Shown here one piece after another: positions 32,508 to 39,391 of a DNA stretch of 42,713 bases. The stretch spans positions 1-42,713 of the forward strand of contig JBDZVM010000034.1 of NCBI GenBank assembly GCA_040255675.1, in the 5' to 3' direction. How positions within the stretch are numbered: the first letter of the stretch is position 1; every line of letters begins with the position of its first letter. The notes under the pieces were generated by a model. It worked only from the letters and a program-made list of their open reading frames with translations. It was not told the DNA's origin and ran no database searches. Both the position numbers and the translations under genes were made by a program. The stretch is from JBDZVM01 sp040255675. GTDB lineage: Bacteria > Actinomycetota > Actinomycetes > Acidothermales > Acidothermaceae.

Positions 32508-33134
32508 ATGAATGTGATGAACGACCTTGCGGTCACCGACGTCGCGCCTCCCGGCGCGGACGCGCCGCGCGCGCCCCGCGAACCCGGTGCCGCCTACCTG
32601 CGCCGGGTGCTGGTGCCGCGCTGGCGACCCATCGCGATCAGCGTCGCCGTTACCCTCGCGCTGGCACTGGCCGTGCTCTTCGCGCTGCCGAAGCCTGACC
32701 CTGCCACCGTGAAGGTCGTCGATCCGTCACCAGCGATCGCCCAGGCGTCAGCCGCACCCGATTTCACGTTCTACCTGCCGACGGCACTGCCTGATGCTTG
32801 GCACGTCAACAACGCGCGCTTCGACACGCAGATCAATCACCAGCTAAGCGGGCCGCATCTGCACATCGGATATCTCGCGCCCGACCACGGCTACCTCGGC
32901 CTCGAAGAAAGCACCGACACTCCTCGCTGGCGTTTCGTGTCGACCATGACGGCGGGCAACGAGTTTCAAGACCTTGTGACCATCGACGGCCAGGTGTGGG
33001 GCCATGTCGTCAGCAACCGTAAGGTGCAAGAGTCGCTTGTTTGGTACGGCCCAGACACTGCCGTCGTGGTCACGGGGACGACGAGTCTGGCTAACCTGAA
33101 GGCCTTCGCCGCGAGCCTGCGCGTCGGGCAGTAG
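32508..33134 (+). CDS. DUF4245 membrane-anchored protein
   Basis: 208 aa from ATG 32508 (ATG 32517 is also possible), behind AAGGGGA. A cytoplasmic N-terminus of ~45 residues, one membrane segment (PIAISVAVTLALALAVLFAL) and an extracytoplasmic domain (FYLPTALPDAWHVNNARFD, then LHIGYLAPDHGYLGLEES and VWGHVVSNRKVQESLVWYG). The family is actinomycete-specific and uncharacterised. Constantly beside glpX, as here. Its outward domain suggests an envelope role; nothing more specific can be said. Confidence 0.88.
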   Translation: MNVMNDLAVTDVAPPGADAPRAPREPGAAYLRRVLVPRWRPIAISVAVTLALALAVLFALPKPDPATVKVVDPSPAIAQASAAPDFTFYLPTALPDAWHVNNARFDTQINHQLSGPHLHIGYLAPDHGYLGLEESTDTPRWRFVSTMTAGNEFQDLVTIDGQVWGHVVSNRKVQESLVWYGPDTAVVVTGTTSLANLKAFAASLRVGQ

Positions 33135-33138
33135 CGCG

Positions 33139-33972
33139 CTACAACTCCACGGTGCCGGTGACGCAGGTCACGGTCGCGCCGCCGATCCATACGTCCCCGT
33201 CGATCGACCGGACGTCGACGACGCCGCGGCGTCCGACACGCGCACCTTGGCTCGCCCGGTACGCCGCCGGTGCCACGCCGGCCGCGATGAGCCATTGCGC
33301 GAGCCCCGCGTTGAGACTGCCGGTGACCGGGTCTTCACGCACGCCTATCGGCGCGGCGAACGCGCGCACCTCGAACTGTTCGGTAGCGCCGTCCGGATAC
33401 GCCCCGACGACGCCGAGCTTGAGGTCGCGCATCAGCGCGTCGTCCGGTTCGAGGTCGAGCACTTCGCGCGCCGACGCCAGCCGGACGGCGGCCCAGCCCG
33501 GCCCGTTGTCGACCCACTGATGGTCGACGATGCGATCGCGTTCGATACCCAACGCTTGCGCGATGCGATCGAGATGATTGTCGTCGAGCGGTCCGGTGCG
33601 TTGCAGCGGCGGCGCCTTGAAGCTGAGCACGCCATTGTTGTGAGCTAGTTCGACGAGCCCGACCCCGCACTCTTGCACGATGACGCCGGGTGTTCGCGGC
33701 TTTCCGCCGGCTCCGAGCCACGCGTGCGCCGAACCCAGCGTCGGGTGCCCAGCGAACGGGATTTCGGCGCCTGGCGTGAAAATTCGCACCCGGTAGTCGG
33801 CGTCGCCAGACGTGGGCGGCAGGATAAACGTGGTCTCCGACAGATTCATCCAAGCGGCGAAGCCGGCCATCGACGCGTCGTCGATTCCGTCCGCGTCGAC
33901 CACGACGGCGAGCGGATTCCCCAGGTAGGCACGAGCCCCGAACACGTCGACCTGCGCGAACCGCCTCTTCAC
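33139..33972 (-). CDS. PhzF-family isomerase/epimerase-like protein
   Basis: 277 aa. Duplicated diaminopimelate-epimerase fold: FGARAYLGNPLAVVVDADGID, then NLSETTFILPP (the catalytic Glu of PhzF), RIFTPGAEIPFAGHPTLGSAHAW, and in the second half REDPVTGSLNAGLAQWLI. PhzF isomerises a phenazine precursor; most relatives have unknown substrates. No phenazine genes adjoin. Its start overlaps the xseB stop (ATGA), so it is read as part of the xseB transcript, an unusual partner. Confidence 0.9.
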   Translation of the reverse strand: MKRRFAQVDVFGARAYLGNPLAVVVDADGIDDASMAGFAAWMNLSETTFILPPTSGDADYRVRIFTPGAEIPFAGHPTLGSAHAWLGAGGKPRTPGVIVQECGVGLVELAHNNGVLSFKAPPLQRTGPLDDNHLDRIAQALGIERDRIVDHQWVDNGPGWAAVRLASAREVLDLEPDDALMRDLKLGVVGAYPDGATEQFEVRAFAAPIGVREDPVTGSLNAGLAQWLIAAGVAPAAYRASQGARVGRRGVVDVRSIDGDVWIGGATVTCVTGTVEL

Positions 33973-34202
33973 TGGGGGTTCTCCGGGTTGGGACGACGCG
34001 CTTCGAGTCGCTGGCGCGCGCCGTCAAGCCAGCCCTGGCAGATGACGGCGAGATCCTCGCCGCGCTCCCACAAGGCGAGCGATTTCTCCAGCGGCAGCCC
34101 ACCCGCTTCGAGTTGGCGCACCACCTCGAGAAGCTCTTCGCGGGCCGTCTCGTAGGAAATTTGCTCGGACGGCGCTGCCGGCCCGTTGGTCTTTTCGGTC
34201 AT
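33969..34202 (-). CDS. xseB: Exodeoxyribonuclease VII small subunit
   Basis: 77 aa, the normal length. Core: SYETAREELLEVVRQLEAGGLPLEKSLALWERGEDLAVICQGWLDGARQRLE, the two-helix coiled-coil that wraps the long C-terminal helices of XseA. Works with XseA to cut single-stranded DNA to oligonucleotides. Here it is cut off from xseA by an opposite-strand acetyltransferase gene and is instead coupled to a PhzF gene. Confidence 0.93.
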   Translation of the reverse strand: MTEKTNGPAAPSEQISYETAREELLEVVRQLEAGGLPLEKSLALWERGEDLAVICQGWLDGARQRLEARRPNPENPQ

Positions 34203-34245
34203 AAATGCGAGCGTAGAGGGCGATGCAAGGCCTTATCGTGACGCC

Positions 34246-34722
34246 ATGGAGCCGACCGTGCGTGAAGCCACCCCTGCCGACGCCGAAGAACTGACGCGGC
34301 TGCGCGCCGTCATGCTGCGGGCCATGCGGATCGACGTGCGGGTCGACCTGCCGGGCGACGACTGGCAAGCGGCGTGCGTGGCCGACTTTCGTCTGCGGTT
34401 GACGCGCGACGACGCCGTCGCGTTCGTGGTCGACCAGGAGGTTCCCGGGCGATTGGCGGCGTGCGCGATCGGCTTGATTCGCGACGGGTTGCCGTCGCCC
34501 GAGCGGTTGCACGGCCGCACCGGGGTCGTGCTTTCGGTTGCCACTGACGAGAACTACCGCGGCCGGGGCTACGCCACCGCGATCGTGTCGAGGCTGCTCG
34601 GCTGGTTTACCGAGCGCGGCATCACGACAGTCGACTTGCATGCGACACCGTACGGCTTGCCGATTTATCGCCGGCTGGGCTTTACCGAGCCTCGATTTCC
34701 GGCGTTGTCGTGGAATCGCTGA
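34246..34722 (+). CDS. GNAT-family N-acetyltransferase
   Basis: 158 aa from ATG 34246. The acetyl-CoA pyrophosphate loop is NYRGRGYATAIVSRL, preceded by strand VVLSVATDE, and the final part (TTVDLHATPYGLPIYRRLGFTEP) is the usual beta6-alpha4-beta7 region. The acceptor is unknown. The gene diverges from xseB (43 bp between starts) and its last 41 bp overlap the 3' end of xseA on the other strand. Confidence 0.88.
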   Translation: MEPTVREATPADAEELTRLRAVMLRAMRIDVRVDLPGDDWQAACVADFRLRLTRDDAVAFVVDQEVPGRLAACAIGLIRDGLPSPERLHGRTGVVLSVATDENYRGRGYATAIVSRLLGWFTERGITTVDLHATPYGLPIYRRLGFTEPRFPALSWNR

Positions 34723-35929
34723 TGCCCGTCACCTCGGCCGTCACTCGCCCGACCGCGAGCCGTATCGAAAGCGCGGCGCCTGCCGAAGTTTCGGCGGCAT
34801 CGCGCAGCACCCGCCCGGCGTCGTCCTGGACGATCGCGTAACCGCGTTCGAGCGTCGCGGACGGCGACAGCGCGCGTACTCGCGCGAGCAAATGCGCGAC
34901 GTCGTCGGTGGCGCGGGCCAGCGCGCCGGCCAGGCAACGGCGCGCGCGCTCAGCGAGACCGGACGTTTCGCTGACGCGACGCTCGATTTCGTGTTCCGGA
35001 TGCGCGAGTACCGGCCGCCCTCGCAACGCGTCGAGGCCGTGCTGCTCTCGGTCGATTCTGGCAAGCACGCAACGCGTCGCCCGCTCCTGAAGTTGCGTCA
35101 CGCGGCGCTGCTCTTCGGCGACGTCCGGCACGATGAGCTTGCCGGCGTCGGTGGGCGTGGAGGCGCGCACGTCGGCGACGAAATCGAGGAGTGGCCAGTC
35201 GGGTTCATGGCCGATCGCGCTCACCACAGGAGTGAAACAACCGGCTACCGCGCGAACCAGCGCTTCGTCGGAAAATGGCAGCAGGTCTTCGACGCTGCCG
35301 CCGCCACGCGCGATGACGATGACGTCGACGTCGTCGGCTTTTTCCAGTTTTTCGAGCGCGCTGACGACTTCGGTAACAGCGTAAGGGCCTTGCACCGCGA
35401 CGTTCTCGACGCGAAAGCGCACGGCGGGCCAACGATTCTTCGCGTTCTCGAGGACGTCGTGCTCGGCCGCCGACGCGCGCCCGCACACGAGCCCAATGGT
35501 TCTCGGCAGAAATGGGAGCGAATGTTTTCGGTCCTTGTCGAAAAGGCCTTCTGCCGCGAGCATGCGCTTGAGGCGCTCGATTCGCGCAAGCAGTTCGCCG
35601 ACGCCGACTGGCCTGATGTCGAGCGCGTGCAACTGCAACGTGCCGCGGGCGAGGTAGAACTCGGGTTTGGCCCACACGACCACTCGACTGCCTTCGAGCA
35701 GCTGACCGTCAAGGCTGTCGACGAGTCGTCGTGCCGCCGTAACCCGAAGTGAGACGTCTGCCGCCGGGTCGCGCAGCACGAAGAAGACCGTGTTGGTGCC
35801 GGGTCGTCTGACGATTTCGGTGAGCTGCCCGTCGACCCACACCCGCCCGAGCCGGCCCACCCAGTCGCCGATCGCGCGCGCGATAGTGCGCACCGGCAGC
35901 GGCGATTCGGCTGACGACTCCAAGGCCAC
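34682..35929 (-). CDS. xseA: Exodeoxyribonuclease VII large subunit
   Basis: 415 aa from GTG at 35929. N-terminal OB fold (RVWVDGQLTEIVRRPGTNTVFFVLRDPAADVSL), then the nuclease core with IGLVCGRASAAEHDVLENAKNRWP, VIVIARGGGSVEDLLPFSDEALVRAV and SAIGHEPDWPLLDFVADVRASTPTDAGKL, then long helices and the closing LERGYAIVQDDAGRVLRDA. It forms the single-strand-specific exonuclease with XseB, cytosolic. The 3' end overlaps a convergent GNAT gene by 41 bp. A decayed STAS-like fragment lies just upstream. Confidence 0.94.
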   Translation of the reverse strand: MALESSAESPLPVRTIARAIGDWVGRLGRVWVDGQLTEIVRRPGTNTVFFVLRDPAADVSLRVTAARRLVDSLDGQLLEGSRVVVWAKPEFYLARGTLQLHALDIRPVGVGELLARIERLKRMLAAEGLFDKDRKHSLPFLPRTIGLVCGRASAAEHDVLENAKNRWPAVRFRVENVAVQGPYAVTEVVSALEKLEKADDVDVIVIARGGGSVEDLLPFSDEALVRAVAGCFTPVVSAIGHEPDWPLLDFVADVRASTPTDAGKLIVPDVAEEQRRVTQLQERATRCVLARIDREQHGLDALRGRPVLAHPEHEIERRVSETSGLAERARRCLAGALARATDDVAHLLARVRALSPSATLERGYAIVQDDAGRVLRDAAETSAGAALSIRLAVGRVTAEVTGISDSTTTPEIEAR

Positions 35930-35939
35930 GGCAGGCAGC

Positions 35940-36074
35940 CTATGCCGATTCGCTCACGCGCGGATTGAAGGACGCCTTCCAGACAATGAGCCTGCCGCCG
36001 ATCGCAGCCAGTTCGTCGTGGACGGTTCGCAAGACACGGGTTCCCGCGATCGCCATGGACATGATGTCGGGAGG
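35940..36074 (-). pseudogene. Remnant of a STAS-domain (anti-anti-sigma-like) gene
   Basis: After a TGA at 36075-36077, a frame reads DIMSMAIAGTRVLRTVHDEL and then AAIGGRLIVWKASFNPRVSE, ending TAG at 35940-35942. This matches the second half of a STAS domain (D-hydrophobic-AGTRxL, then GGRLxV). The preceding strand (GAIVIADLP) is found in the neighbouring frame at about 36068-36095, so a single frameshift seems to divide it. No start or N-terminal half remains. It looks like a decayed gene; a real 40-aa peptide is the alternative. Confidence 0.4.
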
Positions 36075-36116
36075 TCAGCAATCACAATCGCGCCACGACG
36101 CACGTGGCGCCGCTTT

Positions 36117-36148
36117 CCTGCCCAGGGCCGAAAGACACCCTGGGCAGG
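36117..36148. terminator. Hairpin downstream of hsp20
   Basis: CCTGCCCAGGG (36117-36127), loop of ten bases, CCCTGGGCAGG (36138-36148): 11-bp perfect arms, 41 bp beyond the hsp20 stop on the minus strand. No T run follows. Confidence 0.5.
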
Positions 36149-36161
36149 CGCGTTCGTGCGG

Positions 36162-36181
36162 CGTTCGCCGATCAGCGAACG
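36162..36181. terminator. Small hairpin directly after hsp20
   Basis: CGTTCGC (36162-36168) and GCGAACG (36175-36181), loop CGATCA, 7 bp past the hsp20 stop codon. With the larger hairpin beyond, it may end the hsp20 transcript. Confidence 0.4.
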
Positions 36182-36188
36182 GCTGAGG

Positions 36189-36623
36189 CTATGCGGCGGC
36201 GATCTGCCTGGTGTCGCTCGTGCTGATCTCGACCTTGCGAGGCTTGGCCGCCTGTTTCACCGGAATCGTGAGCGTAAGCACGCCTGCCGTGTAGTCAGCC
36301 TGAATCTGATCGGTATCGAGCGTGTCGCCCAGGAAGAGTTGACGGGTGAAGGTGCCAGCGGGGCGTTCCGAGACCAGCGCTTCGGACGACTTCTCGCCCA
36401 GAACGGCGCTGAGACCGGCACGCTCGGCCTTAACGGTGAGCACGTTTTGCTCGACCGTCAGATCGATTGTGTCTTGGCTTACCCCGGGTAGATCGAACTG
36501 GACGACGAAGGAATCGTCACGGCGGTAGGCGTCCATCGCCATCACGCTCGGTCGGGCAGCGGTGCCGAATACCTGCTGGGCGATTCGGTCGAACTCGCGG
36601 AACGGATCGGTGCGCATCAACAT
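36189..36623 (-). CDS. Small heat-shock protein, Hsp20/alpha-crystallin
   Basis: 144 aa from ATG 36623, behind AAAGGAG; the frame is open 14 codons further but lacks a site there. Short N-terminal arm (RTDPFREFDRIAQQVFG), alpha-crystallin domain ~residues 35-125 (MDAYRRDDSFVVQFDLPGVSQDTIDLTVE, then ERPAGTFTRQLFLGDTLDTDQIQADYTAGVLTLTIPV with the A-x-x-x-G-V-L-T-L mark) and a C-terminal tail with VEIS. It should form oligomers that hold unfolded proteins. Divergent from a J-domain protein and an HspR-type repressor, which probably control it. Confidence 0.93.
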   Translation of the reverse strand: MLMRTDPFREFDRIAQQVFGTAARPSVMAMDAYRRDDSFVVQFDLPGVSQDTIDLTVEQNVLTVKAERAGLSAVLGEKSSEALVSERPAGTFTRQLFLGDTLDTDQIQADYTAGVLTLTIPVKQAAKPRKVEISTSDTRQIAAA

Positions 36624-36668
36624 GGTCGTTTCTCCTTTCGGCTCGCTGAGAACTGGCTGGACCATGTC

Positions 36669-36720
36669 AGAATCTAATTACCATCCCGGAGAGAACTTGA
36701 CAAGGTGAGACTTAGATTCT
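36669..36720. promoter_or_regulatory. Shared heat-shock control region with HAIR-like site
   Basis: CTTGACA-N7-ACTTAGA at 36696-36716 resembles the HspR operator (CTTGAGT-N7-ACTCAAG) with about nine of fourteen matches, and its TTGACA is also a -35 box for the rightward genes (TCTACT follows after 17 bp). AGAATCTAA (36669-36677) and TTAGATTCT (36712-36720) form a wider perfect inverted repeat. Lies between divergent hsp20 and the J-domain gene. Confidence 0.5.
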
Positions 36721-36776
36721 CTACTAGAGCAGGGATCGGGCATATAGCTTTTGATGGCTCAGTTGGAGTGGCGCCG

Positions 36777-37229
36777 ATGCAAGACAGCAGGCAGATCGGA
36801 GGTACCCCGGTCGACGCATACCGCGAACTCGGGATCGACGAGGGAGCCTCGCTCAACGAGATCTCACGAGCGTATCGACGGCTGGTGCACGACTTCCATC
36901 CAGACATTCATCAAGGCGACCCTGCCGCGTCGGATCGCCTCCGCGCGATCGTGCGTGCGCGTGACCTCATTCTGAGCAGCTTGCGACGCACCGACCGGGG
37001 CCACAGTGGTCGCGACAATGCTGTTGCGGATGGCGCGGTGCGTGACATCACCGCACCTGACATCGCCGTTCGGTTTCGCGGGGGAATACTCGACCGGGGC
37101 GACGGCACGCCATTGCGCGGCACCTTTCTGCTGCCGCCCACGATGTATTCCGCCCGGCAACCTGATCTTGTCGCGGGCCCAGTCATGCATGCGCGCGCTG
37201 GCGACGCACGGGGTACCGATGGCTACTGA
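36777..37229 (+). CDS. Short J-domain protein (DnaJ/CbpA-like)
   Basis: 150 aa from ATG 36777 with GGAG upstream. The J domain (residues ~10-70) has AYRELGIDEGASLNEISRAYRRLVHDFHPDIHQGD, with HPD intact for stimulation of DnaK. The remainder has no Cys-rich zinc domain and no clear C-terminal substrate domain, so it is a minimal co-chaperone. It overlaps hspR by 11 bp and is divergent from hsp20. This arrangement echoes the dnaK-grpE-dnaJ-hspR operon of actinomycetes, but without dnaK and grpE. Confidence 0.85.
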   Translation: MQDSRQIGGTPVDAYRELGIDEGASLNEISRAYRRLVHDFHPDIHQGDPAASDRLRAIVRARDLILSSLRRTDRGHSGRDNAVADGAVRDITAPDIAVRFRGGILDRGDGTPLRGTFLLPPTMYSARQPDLVAGPVMHARAGDARGTDGY

Positions 37230-37530
37230 TTGGAGCGATCCGACGCGCGGCGTCTACTCGATTTCTGTCGCCGCCGAACTCACCGGCGTCCACCCTCAAA
37301 CGCTGCGCATTTACGAGCGGGAAGGTTTGCTCGACCCGAGTCGAAGCGCGGGCGGAACCCGCCGGTATAGCAGCAATGACATCGATCGGCTTCACGAGAT
37401 TACGTCACTGACGGCGGCCGGACTCAACCTTGCCGGTGTCAAGAAGGTGCTCGAACTCGAGGCCGAGACCAAGCGGTTGCGCGCGCAGATCGCTCGGCTT
37501 AAACGGGCGCGCGCCGCGCCCGATCGGTGA
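37219..37530 (+). CDS. hspR: HspR-like MerR-family repressor
   Basis: 103 aa from ATG 37219, which lies inside the end of the J-domain gene. MerR-type helix-turn-helix and wing: YSISVAAELTGVHPQTLRIYEREGLLDPSRSAGGTRRYSSNDIDRLHEI, the exact HspR pattern, then a short coiled coil (VKKVLELEAETKRLRAQIARLKRA). There is no effector domain. HspR represses chaperone genes at HAIR sites and is released under heat stress. It probably controls itself, the J-domain gene and hsp20 through the region at 36669-36720. Confidence 0.9.
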   Translation: MATDWSDPTRGVYSISVAAELTGVHPQTLRIYEREGLLDPSRSAGGTRRYSSNDIDRLHEITSLTAAGLNLAGVKKVLELEAETKRLRAQIARLKRARAAPDR

Positions 37531-37614
37531 TCAACCAGAGCTCGCAACGATTCGCCGGCCGAGATCGCCGCTTGCGGGTCCGTGCCCGGACGCGCGGCGC
37601 CTACGATAGAGACC

Positions 37615-38604
37615 ATGACGCAGACCTCAGCCGCCCCCGCCGTCACCACCAAGCGCGTATTGCTCGCTCAGCCGCGCGGCTATTGCGCGGGCGTCGAACG
37701 GGCGGTCGACACAGTCGAGAAAGCGCTCGAGATTCACGGGGCTCCGGTCTACGTGCGCAAGCAAATCGTGCATAACAAACACGTGGTCGCCGATCTGGAG
37801 GCGAAAGGCGCGATCTTCGTCGACGAGACCGAGGAGGTGCCCGAAGGCTCGATCGTCGTCCTGTCGGCGCACGGGGTCGCACCAGGTGTGTACCAGGAGG
37901 CGAGCGAGCGCTCGCTCCACACGATCGACGCAACCTGCCCGCTCGTCACCAAAGTGCATCAAGAGGCTCGGCGATTCGCCGACCAGGATCTCGAAATCCT
38001 GCTGATCGGGCACGCCAACCACGAAGAAGTCGTCGGGACGACGGGCGAAGCGCCCGACCGCGTCAAGCTGGTCGACGGCCCGGAGGAAGCGGCCAAGGTC
38101 GTCGTCAAAGATCCTAAGCGTGTGGCGTGGCTTTCGCAGACAACCCTGTCGGTCGACGAAACGCTCGCAACAGTACGTGTGTTGCGGAAGCGTTTTCCCG
38201 ACTTGATCGATCCGCCGAGCGACGACATCTGCTACGCCACGCAGAATCGGCAGAGCGCCGTGAAACAAATCGCACCGGCGTCCGACCTGATGCTCGTCGT
38301 CGGATCGCGGAACTCCTCCAACTCGGTGCGGCTCGTCGAGGTGGCGCTGGATTGCGGTGCCAAGACGGCTCACCTCGTCGACGACGCCAGCGAGATCGAC
38401 GAGAATTGGCTCGACGGTGTCAGCACCGTCGGCGTGACGAGCGGAGCCTCGGTGCCCGAATCGCTCGTCACCGGCGTGCTCGCTTGGCTGGCCGAGCGCG
38501 GCTTCGACAACGTCGTGGAAGGAGACGCGGTGCGCGAGACGCTCATGTTCGCGCTGCCGCCTGAGCTTAGGCGCGACATCAAGACGCACGCCGCTCGCGC
38601 CTGA
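37615..38604 (+). CDS. ispH: 4-Hydroxy-3-methylbut-2-enyl diphosphate reductase
   Basis: 329 aa from ATG 37615. The three cluster Cys are seen in QPRGYCAGVERAV, DATCPLVTKVH and DICYATQNRQSAV; the substrate loops SAHGVAP, GHANHEEVVGTTGE and VVGSRNSSNSVRLVEVA are intact. It carries out the last step of the MEP pathway, giving IPP and DMAPP with a [4Fe-4S] cluster. Start chosen at MTQTSAAP since homology starts at KRVLLAQPRGYC; the eleven codons upstream are probably leader. Convergent with the DUF6542 gene as in mycobacteria (Rv1110-Rv1111c). Confidence 0.96.
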   Translation: MTQTSAAPAVTTKRVLLAQPRGYCAGVERAVDTVEKALEIHGAPVYVRKQIVHNKHVVADLEAKGAIFVDETEEVPEGSIVVLSAHGVAPGVYQEASERSLHTIDATCPLVTKVHQEARRFADQDLEILLIGHANHEEVVGTTGEAPDRVKLVDGPEEAAKVVVKDPKRVAWLSQTTLSVDETLATVRVLRKRFPDLIDPPSDDICYATQNRQSAVKQIAPASDLMLVVGSRNSSNSVRLVEVALDCGAKTAHLVDDASEIDENWLDGVSTVGVTSGASVPESLVTGVLAWLAERGFDNVVEGDAVRETLMFALPPELRRDIKTHAARA

Positions 38605-38649
38605 GCACGTTCGCCTGGGTTGGCTGACGTCCTGACGCGTTCAGCGCCG

Positions 38650-39285
38650 TCAGTGGCGGCGGCGGTACCAGCCGATGGCGCAGGCGAGCGCGGTGCCGGT
38701 CCAGATTGCGGGTGCGCCGGTGACAAGTGCGTTGCCGAGGTAATACGCCTCCGTGGTGAGCAGGCCACCGCTCAAACCACCCCGGTCGATGACGCTCATG
38801 ACGGCGATCGCGACGCAGTAAATCAAGGGCGGCGCGACCATCGCCGTGGGGAGGTCGCGGCGGCGGACGACAACCGCGCCCATGCCGCTAGCGATCACGA
38901 ACATGACGCCGAACAGATGCCCGCGATGCCCGCTCATAGCCATGTCGAGGAGTCCGGCGATCACGGTGGCGACAAGGATCAGCACGATCACGCCGCGGCC
39001 AGTGAGGCCGGCCCGGCGGCTGGGCTGCCGGCCGAGCCGTGAGCTGGTCCGTCGGCTGGGCACTGCGGCGCGCGGGCGCGCGGCACCGCGATTGTCGGCA
39101 CCACCGCGACCCTCGACGGCACCATGACTGCCGACGGCACCATGACTGCCGACGGCACCATGACTGTCGGCCGTGCCGCGTGGCTTGACCGATTCGGCGG
39201 TGCGGCCCTCGCGATCGCCGACATCGCTCGCCGCGGACGCCCCCGCTGGCGCGGACCCAGGCGGCTCTAGCGCTGGTTGCGACAT
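38650..39285 (-). CDS. DUF6542 membrane protein with a repeat tract
   Basis: 211 aa. The N-terminal ~90 residues are disordered and low complexity, including SHGAVG twice followed by SHGAVE, encoded by 18-bp tandem repeats. Four membrane segments follow (GVIVLILVATVIAGLLDMAM, LFGVMFVIASGMGAVVV, MVAPPLIYCVAIAVMSV, GNALVTGAPAIWTGTALACAIGWY). This family occupies the Rv1111c position between ispH and ychF in many actinomycetes. Function unknown. Confidence 0.83.
   Translation of the reverse strand: MSQPALEPPGSAPAGASAASDVGDREGRTAESVKPRGTADSHGAVGSHGAVGSHGAVEGRGGADNRGAARPRAAVPSRRTSSRLGRQPSRRAGLTGRGVIVLILVATVIAGLLDMAMSGHRGHLFGVMFVIASGMGAVVVRRRDLPTAMVAPPLIYCVAIAVMSVIDRGGLSGGLLTTEAYYLGNALVTGAPAIWTGTALACAIGWYRRRH
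39121..39174. repeat. 18-bp coding tandem repeat
   Basis: ACCATGACTGCCGACGGC at 39121-39138 and 39139-39156, then a diverged unit at 39157-39174. In frame with the DUF6542 gene, encoding SHGAVG-type hexapeptides on the minus strand. Confidence 0.85.
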
Positions 39286-39391
39286 CCCTCCACGCTAGGG
39301 GTGGTCGGATCAACCTGCACGGGCGACTCGCCGCCACCTCGCATCGATGACGGAGCGCCGCGGTGATCGAGCGGCGGGCGGTTTCGTCGGC

